Source of the DNA: Oceanobacillus rekensis
GTDB taxonomy: Bacteria > Bacillota > Bacilli > Bacillales > Amphibacillaceae
Direction of reading: 5' to 3'
Assembly: GCF_002153375.1 (NCBI RefSeq)
Contig: NZ_MTBQ01000003.1
Location: forward strand, 186,001 to 250,000
Length of the DNA: 64,000 nt
Each line of letters starts with the position of its first letter. The stretch's first letter is position 1. The notes under the pieces are model-generated. The model had not been told where the DNA came from, searched no databases, and worked only from the letters and a program-made list of their open reading frames with translations. Shown here piece by piece: positions 37,597 to 44,375 of this stretch. Position numbers and translations under genes: made by a program.

Positions 37597-37652
37597 ATAA
37601 CACTTTTACGAATTGTGTGTTATATTTAGGCGGAATTCATGCGCCTTTTTTT
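37597..37652. other. Two hairpins in the ylaN–ftsW spacer
   Basis: ATAACAC (37597–37603) pairs with GTGTTAT (37617–37623). Then GGCG (37629–37632) pairs with CGCC (37642–37645), followed by a plus-strand run of seven T. The second looks like a terminator pointing opposite to both flanking genes; the first overlaps the likely minus-strand ftsW promoter (TATACT). Confidence 0.4.
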
Positions 37653-37682
37653 CATCTACTTAATAATTTGAATCTTGTATAC

Positions 37683-37714
37683 AAAAAAACCTTGCCAAAT
37701 TTATGCTGGCAAAG
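37683..37714 (-). terminator. Terminator after ylaN
   Basis: On the minus strand CTTTGCC and GGCAAGG arms are followed by TTTTTTTGT. Confidence 0.8.
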
Positions 37715-37756
37715 TTTTCGCTCCACTATACCGTTACGCCAAATATGGGGCTTTGT

Positions 37757-38041
37757 TCACAAAGTTTTCTGCGACGCTTCATGCAGTATATTAAGCTTTT
37801 TCTCCAGGTTCTCGAGAAGTGCTTTACCTTCATTTTCGCTGATTAAGTTCAGACGCACAGCAAAATCGATTTCCCTTGACAGACCGAACATCTGAGTATC
37901 CAGTACATCTTCGTAAACCGGACATTGCGGCATCGTTAAATTTTCTATTTGAACTTCAATAAGTCGTAAAATGTTATCAGCATCAGCCTTTAGAAGGGCA
38001 TGGGCTTTTTCACGATGATTTATAGTCACCTCAGGCATCAT
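37757..38041 (-). CDS. ylaN: YlaN family protein
   Basis: 94 residues, strongly conserved core [20 protein letters not shown] and [15 protein letters not shown]. YlaN is essential under standard iron conditions in B. subtilis and has been reported to interact with the Fur iron regulator; that role is taken from the family. GGAGGGG precedes two consecutive ATG codons by 6 or 9 nt. Single-gene unit with terminator. Confidence 0.93.
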   Translation of the reverse strand: MMPEVTINHREKAHALLKADADNILRLIEVQIENLTMPQCPVYEDVLDTQMFGLSREIDFAVRLNLISENEGKALLENLEKKLNILHEASQKTL

Positions 38042-38209
38042 TTAATTCCCCTCCACTTGAAAGACTTTCCTTAACAATATATTATCGTTAGCTACAGAAA
38101 AATGCAAATAAAATAGAAAAAAATATACAAAAATTAATTCATTACTAATGAAATAATAACAGATGTCTGATATTCTGGATTAGATATATACATAATTAGG
38201 GGTGAAAAA

Positions 38210-38713
38210 ATGATTGTACCAATTACCGGGAATGTTTCCTATTCTATCACACTTGATCCATCTGTATGGATTTTTGATGACAGAAAAGTATTATTGGAAG
38301 AAGCATTTATAAAACAAGTTAATGAATTAGATGAAAAGGAAAAAACGGACGACTTGAAAAGAATATCAGAGCGCTTTAACAGGGAAGTATTGGATACTAA
38401 AATGAATCGACCACCAGTCAATAAAAGTATTTCCAAACGCGAAGGAGAAAAAATATTAAAAAACTCATACGTGATGCCATTACATGATTTCATTACGAAT
38501 GCTGAGATTAAACCCAATGCTAAGAGTGCGACATTGATTACAGATAATGATGAAAATGTAACCGTTACACTCGGTGATCTTGAAGATGGGTATTTTCTAT
38601 TCTCAATCAATGGCAAGCCATTAAAAGAAGATGGTCCTGTCCATTACTTTTACAAAGATGGATCGAATAAAGATAACCCTGTTAAAAACATAAAAAAAAT
38701 AGTTATTAACTAA
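38210..38713 (+). CDS. ylaL: YlaL-like conserved protein
   Basis: 167 residues, soluble. Starts MIVPITGNVSYSITLDPSVWIFDDRKV, with a charged helical middle (NELDEKEKTDDLKRISERFNRE) and a beta-rich end (SATLITDNDENVTVTLGDLED, YFLFSINGKPLKEDGPVHYFY). Position between ylaN and ylaJ and the opening motif fit YlaL of bacilli; the name rests partly on synteny. Database entries sometimes call such proteins peptidyl-prolyl isomerases; I see no isomerase motif. GGGGTG precedes the ATG. Own terminator. Confidence 0.68.
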   Translation: MIVPITGNVSYSITLDPSVWIFDDRKVLLEEAFIKQVNELDEKEKTDDLKRISERFNREVLDTKMNRPPVNKSISKREGEKILKNSYVMPLHDFITNAEIKPNAKSATLITDNDENVTVTLGDLEDGYFLFSINGKPLKEDGPVHYFYKDGSNKDNPVKNIKKIVIN

Positions 38714-38715
38714 GC

Positions 38716-38748
38716 AAAAGTCTATTATAACAGACTTTTCTTTTTTTC
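38716..38748 (+). terminator. Terminator after ylaL
   Basis: AAAAGTCT and AGACTTTT arms around an 8-nt loop, then CTTTTTTT. Confidence 0.85.
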
Positions 38749-38830
38749 ATAAAGCACATCTTTTTAGTATATTTTCACATTAACTACCCAAAATATGTTC
38801 ATCAGCTACAATAATTGGGAGGAATGCTGA

Positions 38831-39436
38831 ATGAACCTGAAACTAAAAATAATATTAATGTCTGTTATTCTATTTTTAGCTGCGTGTGGTCAAGAAGAAG
38901 AAACACCCTTAGCTGAAGAAGAACAGAGTTCAGACCGTATTGTACAAGTTAAAAATTCAGATCCGGCAGAAATCGAAGATCTGGATAATAACCAAATAGC
39001 TACGCATCTTGCTAATATCGCAACAGAGATTCCAAATGTAAATGATGCACAGGCAATCGTCGCTGGTACTTATACTGTAGTTGCAATTGATGTGGATAAG
39101 GATCTCGATCGCTCACGTGTCGGTACAATTAAGTATTCTGTATCGGAAGCTTTATATCATGATCCCTACGGCAAAACTGCAGTTGTTGTAGCAGATCCGG
39201 ACGTCATGGAGCGTATAAGATCTATGAGTGACAAAATAAGCCAGGGACATCCTATACAAGGTGTTGTAGATGAGCTTGCTGCAATTGTTGGACGATTTAT
39301 GCCAGAATTTCCAATTGATGATGATCGTGCAAAAGAACCAGATCAAAATAAAGAAATAATTGATGAAGAGGATAAACAAAAATTGAAGGATATTGAGGGC
39401 GATCAATCCAATCAGCATGATGACCGCTCAAACTAA
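38831..39436 (+). CDS. ylaJ: YlaJ, YhcN/YlaJ-family sporulation lipoprotein
   Basis: 201 residues; signal peptide and lipobox LFLAACG (Cys at about 20). The conserved domain is NNQIATHLANIATEIPNVNDAQAIVAGTYTVVAIDVD and SVSEALYHDPYGKTAVVVADPD, the YhcN/YlaJ signature. B. subtilis YhcN and YlaJ are lipoproteins of the forespore inner membrane with roles in germination or outgrowth. A highly acidic and basic tail follows (EPDQNKEIIDEEDKQKLKD). GGGAGGAATG ribosome site 6–8 nt before ATG. Confidence 0.9.
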   Translation: MNLKLKIILMSVILFLAACGQEEETPLAEEEQSSDRIVQVKNSDPAEIEDLDNNQIATHLANIATEIPNVNDAQAIVAGTYTVVAIDVDKDLDRSRVGTIKYSVSEALYHDPYGKTAVVVADPDVMERIRSMSDKISQGHPIQGVVDELAAIVGRFMPEFPIDDDRAKEPDQNKEIIDEEDKQKLKDIEGDQSNQHDDRSN

Positions 39437-39453
39437 GCTGTAAGCAATGCATT

Positions 39454-39486
39454 AAGGTTTCTGAACAAAATCAGAAACCTTTTCTT
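39454..39486 (+). terminator. Terminator after ylaJ
   Basis: AAGGTTTCTGA and TCAGAAACCTT arms with a 6-nt loop, then TTTCTTT. Confidence 0.88.
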
Positions 39487-39593
39487 TATTCACTTTTTCT
39501 TACGTTTGGTCACCCAATATTTAGTAGCTCCTTCTATTTTATCTCCTCGTTGTGATATAATATTACATAGCAATAATTTGTTGAGGTGATAGG

Positions 39594-39797
39594 ATGCAAG
39601 TTAAATGTTCCCTTTGTGAAAAAATTGAAGATATAGAGGATCACTCTCTAATAGCTAAAAGATTGAGAAATAGAAGAATATATATGTATTTGTGTACCAC
39701 ATGTTATGAAAGAATTGAACATAATACCAACAAGCGATTAGCTACAGGTAAATTTAGATTGTATCGCGAGAATAAGAAAGTAGATCAGTTTCTATAA
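39594..39797 (+). CDS. ylaI: YlaI family zinc-ribbon-like protein (DUF2197)
   Basis: 67 residues: MQVKCSLCEKIEDIEDHS, then LRNRRIYMYLCTTCYERIEHN. Two CxxC pairs about 30 residues apart suggest a single zinc site. Function unknown. GAGGTGATAGG precedes the ATG. Between ylaJ and ylaH as in B. subtilis. Confidence 0.9.
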   Translation: MQVKCSLCEKIEDIEDHSLIAKRLRNRRIYMYLCTTCYERIEHNTNKRLATGKFRLYRENKKVDQFL

Positions 39798-39801
39798 AGT
39801 T

Positions 39802-39834
39802 AAACTAAAAACGCCTCTAGGGCGTTTTTAGTTT
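39802..39834. terminator. Bidirectional terminator between ylaI and ylaH
   Basis: AAACTAAAAACGCC and GGGCGTTTTTAGTTT around a short loop; T-runs on both strands. Confidence 0.92.
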
Positions 39835-39843
39835 ACTTATTTC

Positions 39844-40146
39844 TTATTTGCTCGTTTGCCTCTGTTTATGAAGTCTGATCCTATAGATAGCGAGAATCAA
39901 TATAATAACGAAAAGACTTTCTACGGTTGGCATCCTCATTACTGTAGTGAAGATGGTTAAAATATATGTAGCAATCAACAGCATAAGATAAACAAAAATT
40001 GCTTTCCCAAGTGGCAGTTTTCTTGCAAAACCAAGTTCATATGCAATGGCACATAATATAAAATTCATTACATAGAATACCCAAAAAATATTTTCTATAC
40101 CGTTAATATCTACTACCAGATCAAATACGAATCGAAATCCTTCCAT
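39844..40146 (-). CDS. ylaH: YlaH-like membrane protein
   Basis: 100 residues with three membrane helices (IFWVFYVMNFILCAIAYEL; AIFVYLMLLIATYILTIF; SLFVIILILAIYRI). FGARK-like loop reads GFARKLPLGKA. Size and position match YlaH; function unknown. Convergent with ylaI. Confidence 0.85.
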   Translation of the reverse strand: MEGFRFVFDLVVDINGIENIFWVFYVMNFILCAIAYELGFARKLPLGKAIFVYLMLLIATYILTIFTTVMRMPTVESLFVIILILAIYRIRLHKQRQTSK

Positions 40147-40296
40147 ATATATCCCCCATTATTTAAATGAAAATCTCCCCCTATCATACTAAATCTCGAA
40201 GATTCATGCCAGTTCCATGAATAATTAATTTAAAACGCTTACTTTTGAAGATTTTCTTTTTTTGATATATACTATAATAGAAATAGAGGTGTTTCC

Positions 40297-40473
40297 ATGA
40301 AAAGTATAAATTTCCCAGCGCTTTTTTTAGCCATCCTTGTAATTGTATTGTTGGGACTCGTTGGTGTCGCTATAGCATTTCGCAGTATAGGCTTTATATT
40401 ATTATTCTTATTACTGGGCTTCGGAACTTTCATATTCGGAATAAAACTAAAAAGAAGGAAGAAAGTGATATAG
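40297..40473 (+). CDS. ylaF: YlaF-like (DUF5325) small membrane protein
   Basis: 58 residues read directly: MKSINFPALFLAILVIVLLG and then VGVAIAFRSIGFILLFLLLG, ending in a basic tail KLKRRKKVI. Two membrane helices separated by FRS. GAGGTG precedes the ATG by 7 nt and TATAAT lies at 40271–40276. The neighbourhood next to ylaH matches ylaF in B. subtilis; there ylaG (typA) follows, but here the next gene is an inositol monophosphatase on the other strand. Its last codons lie in a 22-bp perfect stem. Confidence 0.82.
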   Translation: MKSINFPALFLAILVIVLLGLVGVAIAFRSIGFILLFLLLGFGTFIFGIKLKRRKKVI

Positions 40474-40497
40474 TATATATCACTTTCTTCCTTCTTT
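40451..40497. terminator. 22-bp perfect inverted repeat spanning the ends of ylaF and the monophosphatase gene
   Basis: AAAGAAGGAAGAAAGTGATA and the next two bases (40451–40472) are the exact inverse of 40476–40497, with a 3-nt centre. It encodes the C-terminal residues of both convergent genes. The purine/pyrimidine arms and following TTTTTAG on the minus strand suggest a shared terminator, though GC content of the stem is low. Confidence 0.65.
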
Positions 40498-41286
40498 AAG
40501 CATCCCTAGTATTTTTTTCTGAAGTACGGAGTTGCACGTTAATATCGTTGATTTATCAAGCATGTTTACAATCTTACCATCAATATCTGTTGTGATTCCT
40601 CCCACCTCATTTACAATCACTATACCAGCTGCAACATCCCAAGGTGATAATCTCATCGAGATATATCCGTCAATAATTCCCTCTGCGGTATAAGCAAATT
40701 CCAACGCTGCAGACCCATAAGTTCTTGTTCCGCGAATATCTTTCACAAATTTTTGCATAACCTGCTCTTCTATTAATTTGTTTTCACATAACCAAAAATG
40801 ATTCATACCTATAATTGCCTCATTAATATTTCCAATCTCTGGTAAAGAAGGCAATTGGACATCATCCTTATAAGCTCCTTCACCCTTCTTTGCATGATAG
40901 AGAACATTTGCCATTACATCGTAAATTAAACCTATTTCACCTACACCATCATGATAAATTCCGACTGAAATTGCGAAGTTTCTTTTCTGATGGACAAAAT
41001 TCATGGTGCCGTCAATCGGATCAATTATCCAAACGGTTCCATCAAGAGATGTAGGACTATCCCCATATCCCTCTTCACCATGTATAAAATGGCCACTGAA
41101 TTTCGATTTGACTTTAGCAACAAAAAACTGTTCCGTTTCTTTATCCAACTTCGTTACAAGATCATTAGCATTGGATTTCGTTTCGATATCTAATGGGCCG
41201 TACATTTTATCTCTAATTACTTCTCCAGCTTCACGTACCCATTCAATCGCGTGTATATATATATCATCTCGAAGCTTTTTGTCCAT
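40480..41286 (-). CDS. Inositol monophosphatase family protein (YktC-like)
   Basis: 268 residues. Metal-binding motifs GEEGYG, WIIDPIDGTMNFVH and SPWDVAAGIVIVNEVGG are complete, so an active Mg-dependent, lithium-sensitive-type phosphatase is expected. B. subtilis YktC in this syntenic position acts on inositol-1-phosphate and possibly NADP. ATG 41286 (MDKKLRDD) has GGAGG 7 nt upstream; the frame extends to 41331 without a ribosome site. Confidence 0.9.
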   Translation of the reverse strand: MDKKLRDDIYIHAIEWVREAGEVIRDKMYGPLDIETKSNANDLVTKLDKETEQFFVAKVKSKFSGHFIHGEEGYGDSPTSLDGTVWIIDPIDGTMNFVHQKRNFAISVGIYHDGVGEIGLIYDVMANVLYHAKKGEGAYKDDVQLPSLPEIGNINEAIIGMNHFWLCENKLIEEQVMQKFVKDIRGTRTYGSAALEFAYTAEGIIDGYISMRLSPWDVAAGIVIVNEVGGITTDIDGKIVNMLDKSTILTCNSVLQKKILGMLKEGRK

Positions 41287-41360
41287 GACATTACCTCCAT
41301 TTTCCATCAACTCTATATATGATTGTATCAAAATGGAGATTATACGTCATTGTATTTGAA

Positions 41361-41414
41361 TGACCCCAATATGTATTCGAATATTAAGTAATGCTCCAAT
41401 ACATATTGGGGTCA
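41361..41414. repeat. 17-bp perfect inverted repeat, 20-nt loop
   Basis: TGACCCCAATATGTATT (41361–41377) and AATACATATTGGGGTCA (41398–41414). It lies between the end of the 63-codon gene and the start of the monophosphatase gene. Neither strand shows a proper T-run, so it is not an ordinary terminator; it could be an operator-like dyad, a processing stem or a remnant of a mobile element. Confidence 0.8.
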
Positions 41415-41424
41415 GCTATTATAC

Positions 41425-41616
41425 TTATTCATTATCTATTTCAAGCATCTGCGTTCTTAAATCCTCTAATCTTTCTTTTGCCTTAATTATCAATACTTTA
41501 TCGTCTGCTTGCATTGCATCAAAGAGTGTCACCAATTCATAATCAATTTCCATACGAATAACAGGTAATTTTTCTTGTGCCTCTTTTCTTCTTAATGCTT
41601 CCATTACGTATTTCAT
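41425..41616 (-). CDS. Unrecognised small helical protein
   Basis: 63 residues: MKYVMEALRRKEAQEKLPVI followed by RMEIDYELVTLFDAMQADDK and a charged helix ending in DLRTQMLEIDNE. Fully helical and acidic. The LFDAMQADDKVLIIKAKERLEDL stretch has the look of an IDEAL-type helix hairpin, but the match is weak. GGAAGTGAGAAG lies before the ATG. It sits between yktB (divergent) and the monophosphatase gene; a 17-bp inverted repeat follows it. I regard it as a real gene of unknown function. Confidence 0.55.
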   Translation of the reverse strand: MKYVMEALRRKEAQEKLPVIRMEIDYELVTLFDAMQADDKVLIIKAKERLEDLRTQMLEIDNE

Positions 41617-41801
41617 CTTCTCACTTCCTTTCCAGTAGCTTGTATAACCAATTCCATCCTTTTCTTTATTCTATGAATTTGGTTGATTTTTTGTTCTTTT
41701 CATTGTTTTAGATTATTGATTTATTTTATAATCATTTCCCAAAATGTATGTCTTTTAAACATTGGAAAATTATTTCATGTAAATTGCACTTCATACTTGA
41801 C

Positions 41802-41830
41802 TTGACTTCTTTCGACATTTACTTAATAAT
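41802..41830 (+). promoter_or_regulatory. Sigma-A promoter for yktB
   Basis: TTGACT (41802–41807), 17 bp, AATAAT (41825–41830), about 35 bp before the yktB start. Confidence 0.7.
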
Positions 41831-41866
41831 TATTATTATCTACGGTTTTTAGAAAGGGTGAGTCGC

Positions 41867-42487
41867 TTGGTATTTCAAGGTTTTAATCAAAATGATTTCA
41901 ATACATTTACAATAGATAATCTGGATGGAAGAATGGAAGCAATCCAAACTAGAATCCAACCTAAATTTCAGGAATTAGGATCTGAACTTGTTGATTACTT
42001 GGCAGCACAATTGGGAAATGAAGTATATTTACATATCGCTAAACATGCAAGAAGAACAGTAAATCCACCAAATGATACATGGTTGGCAATTGCTGATAAT
42101 AAACGAGGTTATAAGAAACATCCACATTTTCAAGTCGGATTGTTTGATGATCATGTTTTTATCTGGCTTGCCCTTATATATGAGTTACCGAATAAAAGAG
42201 AAATAGCAGATTCTTTTTTAAATAAATATGATGAAATTAAACAACTTCCAAATAATTTCGCTGTTTCTTTGGATCATATGAAAAAAGAAGCGATACAGAT
42301 TACCGACTTGGAAATAAAGGATGTTGAACGTTTTAGAGGTGTGAAAAAGGCAGAATTTTTAATCGGTCGCCGTTTTCTTTCCGATGACCCATTACTTGCA
42401 GACGGAGAGAAATTCTTGGAAACAGTAAAACAGACGTATGATATACTGATTCCCTTCTACCAGTTGGCAATGCGTGCAAGAGTTTAA
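41867..42487 (+). CDS. yktB: YktB (DUF1054/UPF0637)
   Basis: 206 residues. Family motifs IDNLDGRMEAIQTRIQPKF, HIAKHARRTVNPPNDTW, NKRGYKKHPHFQVGLFDDH and FIWLALIYELPNK. Function unknown. TTG 41867 is taken as start: AAAGGGTG lies 6 nt before it and the family begins with a residue or two before FQGFNQNDF; the GTG at 41858 belongs to the ribosome site. Next to yktA and yktC homologues as in B. subtilis. Confidence 0.9.
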   Translation: MVFQGFNQNDFNTFTIDNLDGRMEAIQTRIQPKFQELGSELVDYLAAQLGNEVYLHIAKHARRTVNPPNDTWLAIADNKRGYKKHPHFQVGLFDDHVFIWLALIYELPNKREIADSFLNKYDEIKQLPNNFAVSLDHMKKEAIQITDLEIKDVERFRGVKKAEFLIGRRFLSDDPLLADGEKFLETVKQTYDILIPFYQLAMRARV

Positions 42488-42501
42488 ATATTACACGAAA
42501 A

Positions 42502-42547
42502 GACAACAGACACCTATCCGATAAAGGAAATGTCTGTTGCCTTTTTT
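42502..42547 (+). terminator. Terminator after yktB
   Basis: ACAACAGACA and TGTCTGTTG arms with an 18-nt loop, then CCTTTTTT. Confidence 0.85.
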
Positions 42548-42622
42548 ATAGCTCTTTAATTAATGTTTGAGACTGCGTTTACTCATCCTAATTTTTTAAG
42601 CATCGCGGAGTTTATATAAATT

Positions 42623-42634
42623 ACTGCGAAGTAA
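42623..42634 (+). repeat. ACTGCGAAGTAA dispersed tag
   Basis: Exact copy of the 12-mer also at 11867–11878 and, inverted, at 20208–20219. It sits alone in the yktB–yktA gap, with GCATCGCGGAG nearby at about 42600; no full repeat module is recognisable. Confidence 0.5.
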
Positions 42635-42703
42635 CTCTATTTTTGTTCACAAAAATATGTTCTTTTCTCGCCGTCCTAATATAGTAGTAGACAGTATTAT
42701 TAA

Positions 42704-42970
42704 TTACATTTTAATAAATTCTTCTTCCGTTTCTTTCGCCCTTTTAACCGTTTTATAACTGGAATAACCAGAAGCTCCTTCAAACTCTGCAAACAATTTC
42801 TTCTCTTCACTTTTGGATGGTACAATTTGTTTAAAACGATTATATAACATTATGATTTCTTGGCTACGTACTTGCTTTTCATGTGCTTTTTCAATAAGAC
42901 TGAAGAAGTTGACGACATCAATTATTTCTTCTGTCGTCCATGTTTCATCAATCGGATACTCGTAATTCAT
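42704..42970 (-). CDS. yktA: YktA (UPF0223)
   Basis: 88 residues: MNYEYPIDETWTTEEIIDVV, FFSLIEKAHEKQV, then RFKQIVPSKSEEKKLFAEFEGASGYSSY, the UPF0223 pattern. Function unknown. ATG 42970 has GAGGTG 10 nt upstream; the GTG 18 bases earlier is within that site and overlaps the preceding gene's stop codon. Confidence 0.9.
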   Translation of the reverse strand: MNYEYPIDETWTTEEIIDVVNFFSLIEKAHEKQVRSQEIIMLYNRFKQIVPSKSEEKKLFAEFEGASGYSSYKTVKRAKETEEEFIKM

Positions 42971-42984
42971 TGCTCGATTACACC

Positions 42985-43941
42985 TCACTTATTCCATTTA
43001 TTTTTGACATTTTCCGCTTCAGTTACAATAGATTGAATCAGTTCTTGGACACTTGGTATATCCTTAATTCTCGCTGCTGACTGTCCAGCCCAACCAAAAC
43101 CTTCATTAGAATCTCCATGTTTAATGTAATTCTGATTAACTTTCCCGCTTATGTAATCTTTTAGGTATTCGTAGCCAGTAACTTGTTGTTCAATCTCTAA
43201 AATCCGTTCTGTCCACGGGCCACGTAATACCCTTGCAGGTGAACCAATAGAGCGCTTAATGACTACAGTATCATCTTCCGTTGCATCAAGTATTGCTTGT
43301 TTGTAATTTTGATGTGCCCTGGCTTCCTTAGTAGCAATAAACCTCGTTCCCATTTCAATACCCTCAGCACCAAGACTTAACGCGGCCATAAGTCCACGTC
43401 CATCAACAATACCACCTGACGCAATGACAGGAATGGATACTTGATCAGCTACTTCGGGTGTTAATACAAATGTACCGACATCCCCCTTGCCAAGATGTCC
43501 CCCACCTTCCTGACCGACAACCATCACTGCATCTGCTCCAAGTTCTTCCGCTTTTACAGCCTGCCTTGTCGCAGCTACAAGTACAAGTTTCTTCATGTCA
43601 AGTCCATCAACACGATCCAATACTTCTTTAGGATTACCCCCTGTAATAGATATAACCGGAACATTTTCTTCAATTGCAATATCGACCATATGTTCAAATG
43701 GTCTTCCATGTTGCCCAATTGCAAAGTTTACCCCAAATGGCCTATCTGTCATGGATTTCACTCGTTTTATTTCATGTCTTAGTTCTTCAGTTGTTTCTAA
43801 ACTCATTGCAGTAATTTGTCCAAGACCACCAGCATTAGACACTGCAGCAGCTAAATCTGAATATGCTAGATGTGCAAGACCACCTTGAATGATTGGATAT
43901 TCAATTCCTAATAATTCCGTAATTCGTGTTTGAAAATTCAA
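42985..43941 (-). CDS. Nitronate monooxygenase-family flavoprotein
   Basis: 318-residue TIM-barrel FMN protein of the NMO/2-nitropropane dioxygenase family. EYPIIQGGLAHLAYSDLAAAVSNAGGLG at the start, AVMVVGQEGGGHLGKGDVG, IPVIASGGIVDGRGLMAALSLGAEGIEMGTRF (phosphate-binding). FabK enoyl-ACP reductases belong to the same superfamily, and substrate cannot be decided. The start is TTG 43941 with AAGGG at a long 12-nt spacing. The stop overlaps the GTG before yktA, so the two are co-transcribed. Confidence 0.88.
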   Translation of the reverse strand: MNFQTRITELLGIEYPIIQGGLAHLAYSDLAAAVSNAGGLGQITAMSLETTEELRHEIKRVKSMTDRPFGVNFAIGQHGRPFEHMVDIAIEENVPVISITGGNPKEVLDRVDGLDMKKLVLVAATRQAVKAEELGADAVMVVGQEGGGHLGKGDVGTFVLTPEVADQVSIPVIASGGIVDGRGLMAALSLGAEGIEMGTRFIATKEARAHQNYKQAILDATEDDTVVIKRSIGSPARVLRGPWTERILEIEQQVTGYEYLKDYISGKVNQNYIKHGDSNEGFGWAGQSAARIKDIPSVQELIQSIVTEAENVKNKWNK

Positions 43942-44057
43942 CTGTATCTCATTCCCTTCAAGAAAATCTTTTATAATAGTATCATTTATCTATTAAATAT
44001 TCTATTTATGAAATTTCTCACATAATCTTTAAATACAACAAAAATGAAAAGGGATAC

Positions 44058-44088
44058 AAAAAAAGAGCCACATCATCTGATGCAGCTC
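44058..44088 (-). terminator. Terminator of the SR1-like RNA
   Basis: On the minus strand GAGCTGCATCA and TGATGTGGCTC form the stem, followed by TTTTTTT. Confidence 0.88.
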
Positions 44089-44103
44089 ATTAATATATTT
44101 TTA

Positions 44104-44208
44104 TTAATTTTCATTACAAGTAGGACATGTACCGTAAAGAGTTGTTACCTTCTCTTCTTCATAATGTTCAATAACGTGTTGACAGTCTTGACAAATTATT
44201 GTACCCAT
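44104..44208 (-). CDS. SR1P-type GapA-binding peptide
   Basis: 34 residues: MGTIICQDCQHVIEHYEEEK then VTTLYGTCPTCNEN. The opening MGTI-C-x-x-C, the central IEH-(F/Y)-E-(D/E)-EKVT-LYG and the closing C-x-x-C are the signature of the SR1P family. In B. subtilis SR1P binds glyceraldehyde-3-phosphate dehydrogenase GapA and enhances its interaction with RNase J1, whose gene (rnjA) lies 10 kb away in this window. AAAGGAG lies 8 nt before the ATG. Four cysteines suggest a zinc site. Confidence 0.88.
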   Translation of the reverse strand: MGTIICQDCQHVIEHYEEEKVTTLYGTCPTCNEN

Positions 44209-44247
44209 TAAGCCATCTCCTTTGATTGATTATGTTATCGTAATTAC

Positions 44248-44276
44248 ATTATAATATGTAACATTACAGAAATCAA
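44248..44276 (-). promoter_or_regulatory. Promoter of the SR1-like RNA with an internal dyad
   Basis: TTGATT (44276–44271), 17 bp, TATAAT (44253–44248) on the minus strand. The spacer contains TGTAATGTTACA (44268–44257), a dyad with arms TGTAA/TTACA placed exactly where a repressor would block polymerase. B. subtilis SR1 is repressed by CcpN and CcpA; whether this dyad is either site is unknown. Confidence 0.75.
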
Positions 44277-44312
44277 CCCCTAATTAGTATAACACATTGA
44301 TTTTTTTTACTA

Positions 44313-44350
44313 AAAAAACAGCCTCTAAGAAAATATCTTAACAGACTGTT
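44313..44350 (-). terminator. Terminator after the polysaccharide deacetylase gene
   Basis: AACAG-TCT-GTTAAGA and TCTTAG-AGG-CTGTT arms on the minus strand with small internal mismatches, then TTTTTTTAG. Confidence 0.75.
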
Positions 44351-44375
44351 ATATTAAGTGGTTGTTTAACCATTT

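Larger units (their letters stand above)
44056..44241 (-). ncRNA. SR1-like dual-function small RNA
   Basis: Predicted 185-nt transcript from a consensus promoter (44248–44276) to a terminator at 44058–44088. It encodes the SR1P-type peptide and nothing else. In B. subtilis SR1 is about 205 nt, base-pairs with ahrC mRNA and encodes SR1P, which binds GapA and stimulates RNase J1. The peptide gives the homology; base-pairing activity is inference. I have not found a complementary target in this window. Confidence 0.65.

Noticed and set aside
40480-41331. Longer start for the inositol monophosphatase
   Set aside because: The GGAGG site belongs to ATG 41286; the upstream extension has no site and is not conserved in the family.
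44257-44268. Calling the TGTAATGTTACA dyad a CcpN or CcpA site
   Set aside because: It does not fit the cre consensus and the CcpN consensus match is not convincing from sequence alone.
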